Source of the DNA: Parolsenella catena | GTDB lineage: Bacteria > Actinomycetota > Coriobacteriia > Coriobacteriales > Atopobiaceae | Length of the DNA stretch: 64,000 nt | Direction of reading: 5' to 3' | NCBI RefSeq assembly: GCF_003966955.1 | Contig: NZ_AP019367.1 | Location: 186,001-250,000, forward strand | Part shown: positions 8,183 to 15,897 of the stretch, in pieces | How positions within the stretch are numbered: the first letter of the stretch is position 1 | Layout of the letters: each line of letters opens with the position of its first letter | The notes under the pieces: model-generated | What the model was told of the DNA's origin: nothing | What the model saw: only the letters and a program-made list of their open reading frames with translations | Databases searched by the model: none | Position numbers and translations under genes: made by a program

Positions 8183-9148
8183 CTACCAGTCCAGGTCATT
8201 CTCGCGCGCGAAGCGCTGGGCCTGCTCGGCAAAGCCGTTCTGGGCGCTTGCCCACCCAAGGAAATCGGGCGTGTCCATGATGGCTGGGTCGCATTCGTGG
8301 ACCGCCATCATGGCCTCCGCGTAGCTGCCGGGCTCGGCGTCGGGCCGGTCGGGCAGGTACGGCTCCACGAAGGTCGGCCGAAGCAGGGCGTAGGCGCCTC
8401 CCCGGCACAGGCTCGCAAAGCCGCGAAGCGCGCGGCGGGCGGCCGGCATGCGGTCGAGCTTGAACAGCAGCAGCGCCCTCGTGAGGTGGGTCCATGCGTT
8501 GCCCTGCCTGTCAAAGCGGGCGTCGAGCTCGTCGAACGCCGCCTCGTCCTCGAGCCGCGCGAGCGCTATCGCCCACGTGTGGCGAGCGCCGAGCTCATCG
8601 GTGGGGTTAAGCGCCGCCACGCTCTCGCAGGTCGCGAGGGCGGGCCGATAGCGGGCCGTCTCGAGCCGCGCCCGCGCGATGGAGGCAAGCAGTCGCAGCC
8701 GCGGGCGGGCAAAGGCGTCCTCCCATAGGTCCGCGCCGTCGACGGGCTCCATGCTTTCGAGCCCGCGCTCGATCTCCTCGAGCCTCTCGAGAGCGTCGTC
8801 CGGCTCGCCCTTCTCGGTGAGCGCGAGAATGGCCCGTGCGTCGAGGCAGCCCTCGTCGCAGCCAAGTGCTGACTCGCAGCCGCTCCTGAGCCTCTCGATC
8901 CTGCGGTTGCGGGCGGCCATGTAGGCGTCGTCGTCCTCGATGAACTCCTCTTCCTTCTGGGCCTCCGCGCATGACGCGAGCGCGCGGCCCAGGCGAGCAA
9001 ACGCCTGGTCCTCGGCGGCCTCGAGGTAATCGTCGGGCGTCCTCTTCACGGCGGCGCGCAGCTCCTCGTAGGCGAGGTCGGACATGCCGCCAAGCTCGGA
9101 GCGCCTGCGCTGGGCGAGGCGGTCGATCAGCTCCTCTTGGTACCTCAC
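8183..9148 (-). CDS. TPR-like helical repeat protein, function unknown
   Basis: A 321-residue, Ala/Glu/Arg-rich, all-helical protein with repeated ~34-residue helix pairs, for example the stretches around LARLEDEAAFDELDARFDR and LTRALLLFKLDRMPAARRAL. This suggests a tetratricopeptide-type scaffold. There is no signal peptide, membrane helix or catalytic motif. The GTG start at 9148 overlaps the stop of the upstream related gene (GTGA) and has GGGGAGGAG before it. Both proteins look like members of one family. The partner protein is unknown. Confidence 0.7.
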   Translation of the reverse strand: MRYQEELIDRLAQRRRSELGGMSDLAYEELRAAVKRTPDDYLEAAEDQAFARLGRALASCAEAQKEEEFIEDDDAYMAARNRRIERLRSGCESALGCDEGCLDARAILALTEKGEPDDALERLEEIERGLESMEPVDGADLWEDAFARPRLRLLASIARARLETARYRPALATCESVAALNPTDELGARHTWAIALARLEDEAAFDELDARFDRQGNAWTHLTRALLLFKLDRMPAARRALRGFASLCRGGAYALLRPTFVEPYLPDRPDAEPGSYAEAMMAVHECDPAIMDTPDFLGWASAQNGFAEQAQRFARENDLDW

Positions 9149-10164
9149 TTCTGCTCCTCCCCAAGGCTTGGGTCTGCCGCGAGCTCGCGGGCCCGCGCCT
9201 GCGCCACCTCGGGGAGCCCGGCGACCCACCAGCCGAGCGTGCCCCGCTCGTGTGAGTCGCAGCCCTCCTGGAGTAGCACCGTTGCCTCGGACGTCGCGAG
9301 GATGAGCTCGTCCTCGGTGCCGGGGTCTATGGCGAGCCGGGCAAACACGCCGTCCGGCAGGTCGTCCTGGCGCGCGAGCGTGGTGCCGGCGTTCGGGTAG
9401 AGCGCGAGCAGCTTGGCCACCTGCTCGCGTGCAGCGTCGCGGTCCTCGCGCTTGAACGCGAGCGCCATGCGCGCGAGCGCGTACCAGGCGGGCCCTCGGC
9501 GCTCGTCGGCCGTGGCGCACAGGGCGCGCAGGCCCTCCTCGTCCTCGAGCTTTGCGTAGGTGAGCGCTAGCGTGAGGCTCACGTCGGCCGGGTCGTCCGG
9601 CTCGACGGCCAGCGCGTCTTGCCCCTCGCGCAGGGCAAGGCGATAGCGCCCGCAGATGAGCGAGCTCGCGCAGGAGGCCGCCATCCAGCGCAGGTAGGGC
9701 CTCATGGCGAGCACGCGGGCCACGCCCGCGAGCTCGTCGTCTCCCGTGATGGCGTCCTGCCTGCGCCCGCAGCTCTCGAGGACCTCGTCTGCGCCCCCGA
9801 CGAGGAAGCGATGGTAGTCGTTGGGGGTGGGGGATTCGGCCGCGGCGAGCATGCGGCGGGCGTCGTGGCACTCCGGGTCAAGGTCGAGCGCCTCTCCCAG
9901 GAGCTTGCGCGCCTCCGCGATCATCTGGGCGGCCGAGGCCTCGGCCGCAAACGGCAGCTGGTAGTCGATGAGCTCGGTTGCGCGCGCGACGAGGTGAAAC
10001 GCCCTGTCCTCGTCGGTCTGGGGCAGAGAGTCGCGCTTCTGGCTGTAGCGGTGGCCAAAGTCCACGGCCGCCCGGGCGGCGCCGAACGGGTCGCTTGCAC
10101 CGAGCGTTCCCGCAAATCGCAGGCTGAGGCGTTGGAAGTCCTCGTAGTTTGGATCGAGCGCCAT
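9145..10164 (-). CDS. TPR-like helical repeat protein, first gene of pair
   Basis: A 339-residue protein, predicted soluble and helical with TPR-like repeats, for example near LGEALDLDPECHDARRMLAAA and VSLTLALTYAKLEDEEGLRAL. It resembles the downstream overlapping gene in composition and in the phrase TPNDYHRFL versus TPDDYLEAA, so the two probably arose by duplication. ATG 10164 is chosen for its GGGAGG ribosome site and because residues further upstream look non-coding. No enzymatic motif was recognised. Divergent from the cstA leader. Confidence 0.7.
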   Translation of the reverse strand: MALDPNYEDFQRLSLRFAGTLGASDPFGAARAAVDFGHRYSQKRDSLPQTDEDRAFHLVARATELIDYQLPFAAEASAAQMIAEARKLLGEALDLDPECHDARRMLAAAESPTPNDYHRFLVGGADEVLESCGRRQDAITGDDELAGVARVLAMRPYLRWMAASCASSLICGRYRLALREGQDALAVEPDDPADVSLTLALTYAKLEDEEGLRALCATADERRGPAWYALARMALAFKREDRDAAREQVAKLLALYPNAGTTLARQDDLPDGVFARLAIDPGTEDELILATSEATVLLQEGCDSHERGTLGWWVAGLPEVAQARARELAADPSLGEEQK

Positions 10165-10336
10165 GCGCCCTCCCTTCTCGTGCCACCTATGGTAACAAGC
10201 GCCCGTCGTATCGGGCCTGGGACGGTGCGCCGCGGAGTGGGGTAGCCGAGGCTTCGCGGCGAGATGCATACGTATCAACAAGTGCTGCATACTGTTTCGC
10301 GAATGTTTCCATATCGACCAACATTTGCCCTGCGTG

Positions 10337-10367
10337 TTGACACTGTTCGCCGAAGTGTCACTATTAC
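10337..10367 (+). promoter_or_regulatory. Promoter of the cstA leader with overlapping dyad
   Basis: A perfect -35 TTGACA at 10337-10342 is followed by a weak -10 in the CTATTAC region (10361-10367; spacer 17-19). A dyad TGACACT (10338-10344) / AGTGTCA (10354-10360) with a 9-nt spacer covers the -35 and spacer, as a repressor site would. A second loose dyad, AATGTT/AACATT, lies just upstream. The region 10165-10336 otherwise holds nothing recognised. Confidence 0.55.
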
Positions 10368-10428
10368 GAACCATCCACTGGAGATGGCGCGTGGGGATGC
10401 GTGCCCAAGTGAATCGAGAGAGTAACTC

Positions 10429-10470
10429 ATGAACAAGCAGCTATCCATTATTGAGGTCGTCATTATCTAG
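10429..10470 (+). CDS. Putative branched-chain amino-acid leader peptide (13 aa)
   Basis: An ATG preceded by GAGAGAG opens a 13-codon frame reading MNKQLSIIEVVII, then TAG. Seven of the 13 residues are Leu, Ile or Val, including the pairs II, VV and II. Three of the four Ile codons are ATT and the Leu codon is CTA, both unusual beside the ATC/CTC preference of neighbouring genes. The stop codon directly abuts the first arm of a set of competing hairpins ending in a terminator. This is the layout of an ilv-type transcription attenuator, so the product probably has no function beyond sensing charged tRNA supply. Too short for homology support. Confidence 0.65.
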   Translation: MNKQLSIIEVVII

Positions 10471-10556
10471 AACGGGTGGCTGAGTTGCCGCCCGTTGCTA
10501 ACGGGCGGCCTGAAGAGGGGCCGTCGGGTGAGGAACCCAACGGCCCCTCTTTTTTT
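10471..10556 (+). promoter_or_regulatory. Transcription attenuator of cstA (competing hairpins and terminator)
   Basis: Arm 1 AACGGGTGGC (10471-10480) can pair with arm 2 GCCGCCCGTT (10487-10496). Arm 2 also pairs perfectly with arm 3 AACGGGCGGC (10500-10509). The 3' end of arm 3, CGGCC (10506-10510), can pair with GGCCG (10519-10523), inside the left arm of the terminator. The terminator is AGGGGCCGT (10516-10524) with ACGGCCCCT (10540-10548), then a run of T. A ribosome at the leader stop would mask arm 1, leaving 2:3 and the terminator. A ribosome stalled at Ile/Val codons would permit 1:2, freeing arm 3 to break the terminator. Confidence 0.65.
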
Positions 10557-10589
10557 GCGCATGATTCTCTCGCTATGGAAGGAGCGTTT

Positions 10590-12443
10590 GTGAACGGAAT
10601 CGTCGTTATGCTCGTCGCGGCCCTGGTGCTGTTCGGCGGCTACATGCTGTACGGCCGCTGGCTCGCCAACAAGTGGGGCGTTGATGTGAACGCCATCACG
10701 CCCGCCCGCCGTATGGAGGATGGCAACGCCTTCTCCCCGGCCTCTGCCTTTACCGCGTTCTCGCACCAGTTCAGCTCGATCTGCGGTGCTGGCCCCGTCA
10801 CGGGCACGATCGTGGCCATGGCCTTCGGCTGGTTGCCGGTTGTCCTGTGGGTCCTCGTCGGCGGCATCTTCTTTGGTGCCGTCCACGACTTCGGCGCCCT
10901 GTACGCCTCGCTGAAGAACAACGGCAAGTCGCTTGCCCAGCTCGTCGACAAGTACATCGGCAAGACGGGCCGTCGCCTGTTCCTGCTGTTCTGCTGGCTG
11001 TTCTGCATCATCGTCATCGCGGCCTTCACCTCGATGGTCTGCGGCACGTTCGCCCAGTCCGCCAAGGCCTCTGACGCCGTGAACTACGCCGCCGCCTCCA
11101 CGGGCACCATCTCGATCCTCTTCACGTTCGTGGCCATCGCCTTCGGCTGGGCCCGCAACAAGTTCAACCTCAAGGGCGTCTCCGAGTTCGTCGTCGCCGT
11201 CGTCATGGTCGTTGCCATGTTCGCCGTCGGCATGGCCGCCCCGCTGCGTCTCGACACCAACGCCTGGATCGCCATCGTCATGGTCTACCTGGTCTTCGCC
11301 GGCGCCATGCCCATCCAGACGCTCAAGCAGCCGCGTGACTACCTCACCACCATCATGATGCTCGTCATGATCGTCTGCGCCGTCCTCGGCATCGTCGTCC
11401 TCGGCGTCAACGGCCAGGCCACGATGACCGCCCCGGTGTTCACCGGCTTCTCCACCAAGTCCGGCATGATGTTCCCGGTCCTGTTCGTCTCCGTCGCCTG
11501 CGGTGCCCTCTCCGGCTTCCACAGCCTCGTCTCTTCCGGCACCTCCTCCAAGCAGGTCTCCAACGAGGCCGACGCTGTGAAGGTTGGCTACGGCGCCATG
11601 GTCCTCGAGTCCTTCGTGGGCATCCTCGCCATCGTCATCGCCGGCATCATGTGGTCCACGGTCAACACTCTCGGTGCCGATGGCGCCGAGACGGGCACGG
11701 CCTTCCAGGTCTTCGCCCGCGGCGTCGCCAAGGGCATGACGGCCTTCGGCGTCGACGGCACCGTTGCCACCGTGTTCATGCAGATGAACGTCTCCGCCCT
11801 CTGCCTGACCTCCCTTGACGCCGTGGCCCGCATCGCCCGCACGTCCTTCTCCGAGTTCTTCGCCAACTCCAACGACGCTCTGGCCATCGACTCCAAGCAG
11901 GGTGCCATGAAGGTCCTCGGCAACCCCTGGTTCGCCACGGTCGTCACCCTCATCCCGGGCCTCGCCCTCACCTTCGGCGGCTACCTCAACATCTGGCCGC
12001 TCTTCGGCGCCTCCAACCAGCTGCTCGGTGGCATGACGATGATCACGCTCGCCGTGTTCTGCAAGTGCACCGGCCGCAAGGGCTGGATGCTCTACCTGCC
12101 CGTCGCGTTCCTGCTCGTCTGCACGTTCACCTCGCTCGTCCAGAGCGCCATGGGCTGCTATGCGGCCGTCGCCGCCTACGGCTTCTTCGGCACCATCCCG
12201 GCCACCGAGACCACGGCCGCCGTGTCCGTGGCCGCCACGAAGGGCCTGCAGCTCGTCTTCGCCGTGCTGCTGATGGTCCTCGGCCTCATCGTCGCCGTGA
12301 ACTGCCTCAAGGAGCTCTTCACCAAGGAGGCCGGTTCCATGCCCGACGAGGAGCCCGAGTGGACCGAGCTCGGTCGTCAGCACGTCGCCGAGGCCGCCGG
12401 CAAGGCCGCTGCCTCTGGCTCCGCTGCCACCGACGAGGCGTAA
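10590..12443 (+). CDS. cstA: CstA family carbon-starvation protein / peptide or pyruvate carrier
   Basis: A polytopic membrane protein of 617 residues with about 16 helices. It shows the CstA landmarks: an FSHQFSSICGAGPVTG stretch, FGAVHDFGALYASLK, and FHSLVSSGTSSKQ. CstA-type proteins import peptides or pyruvate when nutrients are short. GTG at 10590 is preferred over ATG 10575 because AAGGAG lies 5 nt before it and the N-terminus then matches the family. Expression is probably governed by the leader peptide attenuator upstream. The C-terminus ends in an Ala/Glu-rich cytoplasmic tail. Confidence 0.9.
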   Translation: MNGIVVMLVAALVLFGGYMLYGRWLANKWGVDVNAITPARRMEDGNAFSPASAFTAFSHQFSSICGAGPVTGTIVAMAFGWLPVVLWVLVGGIFFGAVHDFGALYASLKNNGKSLAQLVDKYIGKTGRRLFLLFCWLFCIIVIAAFTSMVCGTFAQSAKASDAVNYAAASTGTISILFTFVAIAFGWARNKFNLKGVSEFVVAVVMVVAMFAVGMAAPLRLDTNAWIAIVMVYLVFAGAMPIQTLKQPRDYLTTIMMLVMIVCAVLGIVVLGVNGQATMTAPVFTGFSTKSGMMFPVLFVSVACGALSGFHSLVSSGTSSKQVSNEADAVKVGYGAMVLESFVGILAIVIAGIMWSTVNTLGADGAETGTAFQVFARGVAKGMTAFGVDGTVATVFMQMNVSALCLTSLDAVARIARTSFSEFFANSNDALAIDSKQGAMKVLGNPWFATVVTLIPGLALTFGGYLNIWPLFGASNQLLGGMTMITLAVFCKCTGRKGWMLYLPVAFLLVCTFTSLVQSAMGCYAAVAAYGFFGTIPATETTAAVSVAATKGLQLVFAVLLMVLGLIVAVNCLKELFTKEAGSMPDEEPEWTELGRQHVAEAAGKAAASGSAATDEA

Positions 12444-12497
12444 GGCCCCGCCCTCATCTCATCGCCGGCCCTCAGCGACTCGTGGCCGACTGATGAC

Positions 12498-12532
12498 GGG
12501 TCCGCATCCCCCAGGGGTGCGGGCCCTTTCTT
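12498..12532 (+). terminator. Intrinsic terminator after cstA
   Basis: The stem GGGTCCGCATCC pairs with GGTGCGGGCCC across a short loop, followed by TTTCTT. Confidence 0.75.
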
Positions 12533-12715
12533 GTGCCGAGACGCGCCAAGGCCCGCCGTCCGAGCCGCCTCCCAACGTGTCGGTTGTGTTCCCGATTGAG
12601 ACCGGCTGCCGGCCGCGGCTGCCTCGGCGCGTATACTTTGATTGAAAGCGAGGCGGCCGTCGCGCGGGGAGACGCGCTGTGCCGCAGCATGACCCAAGCA
12701 AACGGAGGGGGCGCC

Positions 12716-13834
12716 ATGGAGCCCGAGACCAATTCGAGCGCAGCTGGGGACGCCCAGGTCCCAGAGGGCGCCAGTGCCGAGAAGGAGCCCACGATCGAGG
12801 AGCGCCTCGAGGAGGCCATCGCCATCACGGCCCCCGGATCGGCCGTGCGCCGTGCCCTCGACATGATCATCGCCGGCCACCTTGGCGCCCTCATCTGCGT
12901 CGGCGACACGGACACCGTCCTCTCCGCCGGCAACGACGGCTTTCCGCTCAACATCTCGTTTACGGCAAACCGCCTGTTCGAGCTCTCCAAGATGGATGGC
13001 GCCATCGTCGTGGACCGCGACCTCACGCAGATCCTGCGAGCGAACTTCCATCTCAACCCGGACCCGAGCCTCCCCACGAGCGAGACGGGCATGCGCCATC
13101 GCACCGCGGCGCGCATGAGCCTGCTCACGAAGGCCCTCGTCATCTCCGTCTCCGAGCGCCGCCAGGTCGTGAACCTGTACGTGGGCGGCCGCTCGCACCA
13201 GCTGCGTGGCGTGGCCGAGCTCATGACGAGTGCCTCCCAGCTCATTACGACGCTGCAGACCACACGCCAGGCGCTCGACCACGCGCTGCTGCGCCTCACC
13301 ACGCTCGAGCTCGACAACTACGTCACGCTCGCCGACGTCACGACGATCCTCAACTACTTCGAGACCCTCATGACCGCCGCCGACGAGATTGACCGCTGCG
13401 TCGTGCAGCTCGGTAGCGAGGGCCGCACCGTAGAGATGCAGCGCGAGCAGCTCGTTGGCGACATGGAGTCCGAGTACCTCCTCATGATCCGCGACTACGC
13501 TCGCGACTCCTCCGAGGGCAACGCCGAGGCCATCCGCGAGAAGCTCCACGCGGCAGACCCGTCGCAGTGGCGCTCTCCCAAGCGCGTCGCCAAGGTCCTC
13601 GGCTACGACGACCTGCGCGAGGACAGCGTCATGGTCCCGCTCGGCCTCCGCACGCTCAGCCGCGTCTCCGTCGTGCGCGAGGGCATGGCCGACAAGATCG
13701 TCGACGAGTACGGCAACCTGCGCGAGCTCATGGACGACATCGAGCAGAACCCCTCCCGCCTCGACGACCTTGGAGTCAAGAACCCCTCCATCCTCGCGGA
13801 CAGCCTGTACCGCATGTGGGGCAAGAAGGAGTAG
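12716..13834 (+). CDS. disA: DNA integrity scanning diadenylate cyclase DisA
   Basis: DisA makes c-di-AMP from two ATP and senses branched DNA. The 372-residue protein has the N-terminal DAC domain with MDGAIVVD (about 93-100) and RHRTA (about 127-131), the two catalytic/ATP-binding motifs. A helical linker follows, then a C-terminal helix-hairpin-helix DNA-binding domain (SPKRVAKVLGYDDLRED). ATG 12716 follows GGAGGGGG at good spacing; an upstream ATG at 12689 would add nine residues. It starts a tight run with ispD and ispF. Confidence 0.94.
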   Translation: MEPETNSSAAGDAQVPEGASAEKEPTIEERLEEAIAITAPGSAVRRALDMIIAGHLGALICVGDTDTVLSAGNDGFPLNISFTANRLFELSKMDGAIVVDRDLTQILRANFHLNPDPSLPTSETGMRHRTAARMSLLTKALVISVSERRQVVNLYVGGRSHQLRGVAELMTSASQLITTLQTTRQALDHALLRLTTLELDNYVTLADVTTILNYFETLMTAADEIDRCVVQLGSEGRTVEMQREQLVGDMESEYLLMIRDYARDSSEGNAEAIREKLHAADPSQWRSPKRVAKVLGYDDLREDSVMVPLGLRTLSRVSVVREGMADKIVDEYGNLRELMDDIEQNPSRLDDLGVKNPSILADSLYRMWGKKE

Positions 13835-13836
13835 CC

Positions 13837-14607
13837 GTGGCCGAGAGCACCCATACTGCCGCCGCGCCCGACACCTGTGCCGTCGTCGCTGCGGGCGGCC
13901 TCGGCCTGCGCTTCGGCGACGCGCGAGGCAAGCAGTACGTCGAGCTGTGCGGCCTGCCCGTGCTCGACTGGTCCGTCGCCGCGCTCGACGAGGCCCCGTC
14001 GGTGGGCCACATCGTCATCGTCTGCCCGCACGGTCGCGTCGAGGAGACGCGCAAGATCGTCGGGCTCATCGCCCCTTGCGTCCCTGTCACCTTCGTCGAG
14101 GGCGGCGCCACGCGCCAGGAGTCTTGCCTCGCGGGCATCCGTGCCGTGCCCGGCGACTTTCCGCTCGTCGCAATCCACGACGGCGCCCGCCCGCTCATCC
14201 GCCCCGAGACGGTCGAGGCCGTCATCGCGCGCGTTCGCGACGACGCCTCGCTTGCCGGCGCCATCTGCGCCCATCCGTCCGCTGACACGCTCAAGGTCGT
14301 CGAGGGCGGCATCGTCCGCTCCACGCCGGATCGCTCGCGCTACTGGGCCGTCCAGACCCCGCAGGTGTTCCGGCGCGCCACCGTGCTCGAGGCGCACCTC
14401 GCCGCCGGGCGCGAGGGCTTCGTCGGCACGGATGACGCCTCGCTCGTCGAGCGCGCAGGCGGCCGCGTGGCCGTCGTCGAGAGCCCGAGCGACAACATGA
14501 AGGTCACGGTCCCGGAGGACCGCCTGCCCGTCGAGGCCATCCTCGCGAGCAGGACCGCGAGCGGCGAGGCTCCTGTCGCCGCGAGGGAGGGGGCTCGCCC
14601 ATGCTGA
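13837..14607 (+). CDS. ispD: 2-C-methyl-D-erythritol 4-phosphate cytidylyltransferase IspD
   Basis: IspD catalyses the third step of the MEP isoprenoid pathway, joining MEP and CTP to give CDP-ME. The 256-residue protein has the nucleotide-binding loop VVAAGGLGLRFG with the catalytic Arg and a following Lys (GKQY), IHDGARPL, and the ADTLK and QTPQVF segments. A GTG start at 13837 sits two bases after the disA stop with AAGGAG five bases before. The end overlaps the ispF start by 7 nt. Confidence 0.93.
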   Translation: MAESTHTAAAPDTCAVVAAGGLGLRFGDARGKQYVELCGLPVLDWSVAALDEAPSVGHIVIVCPHGRVEETRKIVGLIAPCVPVTFVEGGATRQESCLAGIRAVPGDFPLVAIHDGARPLIRPETVEAVIARVRDDASLAGAICAHPSADTLKVVEGGIVRSTPDRSRYWAVQTPQVFRRATVLEAHLAAGREGFVGTDDASLVERAGGRVAVVESPSDNMKVTVPEDRLPVEAILASRTASGEAPVAAREGARPC

Positions 14608-15080
14608 GGATCGGCCACGGATACGACGTCCACAAGCTGGTCGAGGGTCGCGACCTCATCCTGTGCGGCGTGAAGGTTCCCCACACGCTTGGGCTTCTCG
14701 GACACTCGGACGCCGACGTCGCCACGCATGCCGTGGCTGACGCCATCCTGGGCGCCACGCGCCTTGGGGACTTGGGCAAGCTCTTCCCGGATACGGACCC
14801 TGCCTATGCCGGCGCCGACTCGCTCAAGCTCCTCGAGCAGGTCATGGGCCTTGCCCGCGAGCGTGGTTACGAGCTGCTCGACTGCGACTGTACCATCGCC
14901 GCCCAGGCACCCAAGCTCGCCCCGCACCGCGAGCGGATGCGCAAGAATCTCGCGCACGCGCTTGGCGTTGACGTCTCGAGCGTTGGGGTCAAGGCCACGA
15001 CCACCGAGCGCCTCGGCTTTGTAGGGCGCGAGGAGGGCATGGAGGCCTGGGCGGTCGCCCTCATGGAATACGGCCGCTAG
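14601..15080 (+). CDS. ispF: 2-C-methyl-D-erythritol 2,4-cyclodiphosphate synthase IspF
   Basis: IspF cyclises CDP-ME 2-phosphate, releasing CMP. At 159 residues it has normal family length. The zinc ligands Asp and His are in GYDVHKL with another His in GHSDADVATHA. FPDTDPAY and the late KATTTERLGFVGRE loop are intact. Overlap with ispD implies coupled translation and a joint role in the MEP pathway. Confidence 0.95.
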   Translation: MLRIGHGYDVHKLVEGRDLILCGVKVPHTLGLLGHSDADVATHAVADAILGATRLGDLGKLFPDTDPAYAGADSLKLLEQVMGLARERGYELLDCDCTIAAQAPKLAPHRERMRKNLAHALGVDVSSVGVKATTTERLGFVGREEGMEAWAVALMEYGR

Positions 15081-15163
15081 CTGCGAGGCGTCCGCCGCGC
15101 TATCCTTAGGCGTCACACGCGAGCCGGCCTTCGCGCCCGCGCAGCACATTCGTTAGGACCCAC

Positions 15164-15895
15164 ATGTTCGACAGAATCCGTGAGGACATCGAGACGTTCC
15201 GGGCACACGACCCGGCAGCCACCTCGACGATCTCCATCCTCCTCAACTCTCCCGGCATGCGCGCCATCTGGGCGTACCGCCGTCAGCACTGGTGGTGGAC
15301 GCACGGCCACACGCTCATTGCCCGCACGCTCTCCACGTGGAGCCGCCACCGCTTCGGTGTCGAGATCCATCCCGGCGCCACGATCGGTCGGCGCTTCGTC
15401 ATCGACCACGGCATGGGCATCGTCGTGGGGGAGACCACCATCATTGGCGACGACTGCCAGCTCTACCAGGGCGTCACGCTCGGCGGCACGGGCAAGCAGG
15501 GCGGCAAGCGCCACCCAACGCTGGGCAACGGCGTGGTCGTGGGCGTGGGCGCCTCCGTGCTGGGCAACATCACGCTCGGCGACAACGTCAAGGTGGGCGG
15601 CGGCGCCGTGGTCGTACGCGATGTCCCTGCGGACTGCACGGTCGTGGGCATCCCCGGCCACGTCACCACGAAGGGCGGCGTGCGCGTGCGCTCCGCTGCC
15701 GGCGAGCGCCTCACCTGCCTGTCCATGAGCGACGCGACTACAATCGACAAGGTCATCCACGAGCGCGAGGACATCGAGCACCGCGAGTACCTGCCCGATC
15801 CCGTCGATCGCACCGTCGATGACCTCTCGGCAAAGGTCGAGCGCCTCGAGAAGCGAATCGCCGAGCTGGAGTCCCAGCTCGAGAACAAGGAGTAG
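15164..15895 (+). CDS. cysE: Serine O-acetyltransferase CysE
   Basis: CysE transfers acetyl from acetyl-CoA to L-serine, the first step of cysteine synthesis. The left-handed beta-helix hexapeptide repeats run from HPGATIGRRFVIDHG through GVTLGGTGKQGGKRHP to GAVVVRDV, with the catalytic His in DHGMGIVVGE. The 243-residue protein has a ~55-residue C-terminal extension ending in a coiled coil (AKVERLEKRIAELESQLE) that is not needed for catalysis. Placement directly before cysS links cysteine supply and charging. Confidence 0.93.
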   Translation: MFDRIREDIETFRAHDPAATSTISILLNSPGMRAIWAYRRQHWWWTHGHTLIARTLSTWSRHRFGVEIHPGATIGRRFVIDHGMGIVVGETTIIGDDCQLYQGVTLGGTGKQGGKRHPTLGNGVVVGVGASVLGNITLGDNVKVGGGAVVVRDVPADCTVVGIPGHVTTKGGVRVRSAAGERLTCLSMSDATTIDKVIHEREDIEHREYLPDPVDRTVDDLSAKVERLEKRIAELESQLENKE

Positions 15896-15897
15896 CC

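Noticed and set aside
10575-10589. ATG at 10575 as the cstA start
   Set aside because: It has no ribosome site of its own, and the AAGGAG just downstream of it is ideally placed for GTG 10590, which gives the family-like N-terminus.
10467-12383. Minus-strand open frame opposite cstA
   Set aside because: His/Asp/Gly-rich antisense shadow of a clear membrane protein gene.
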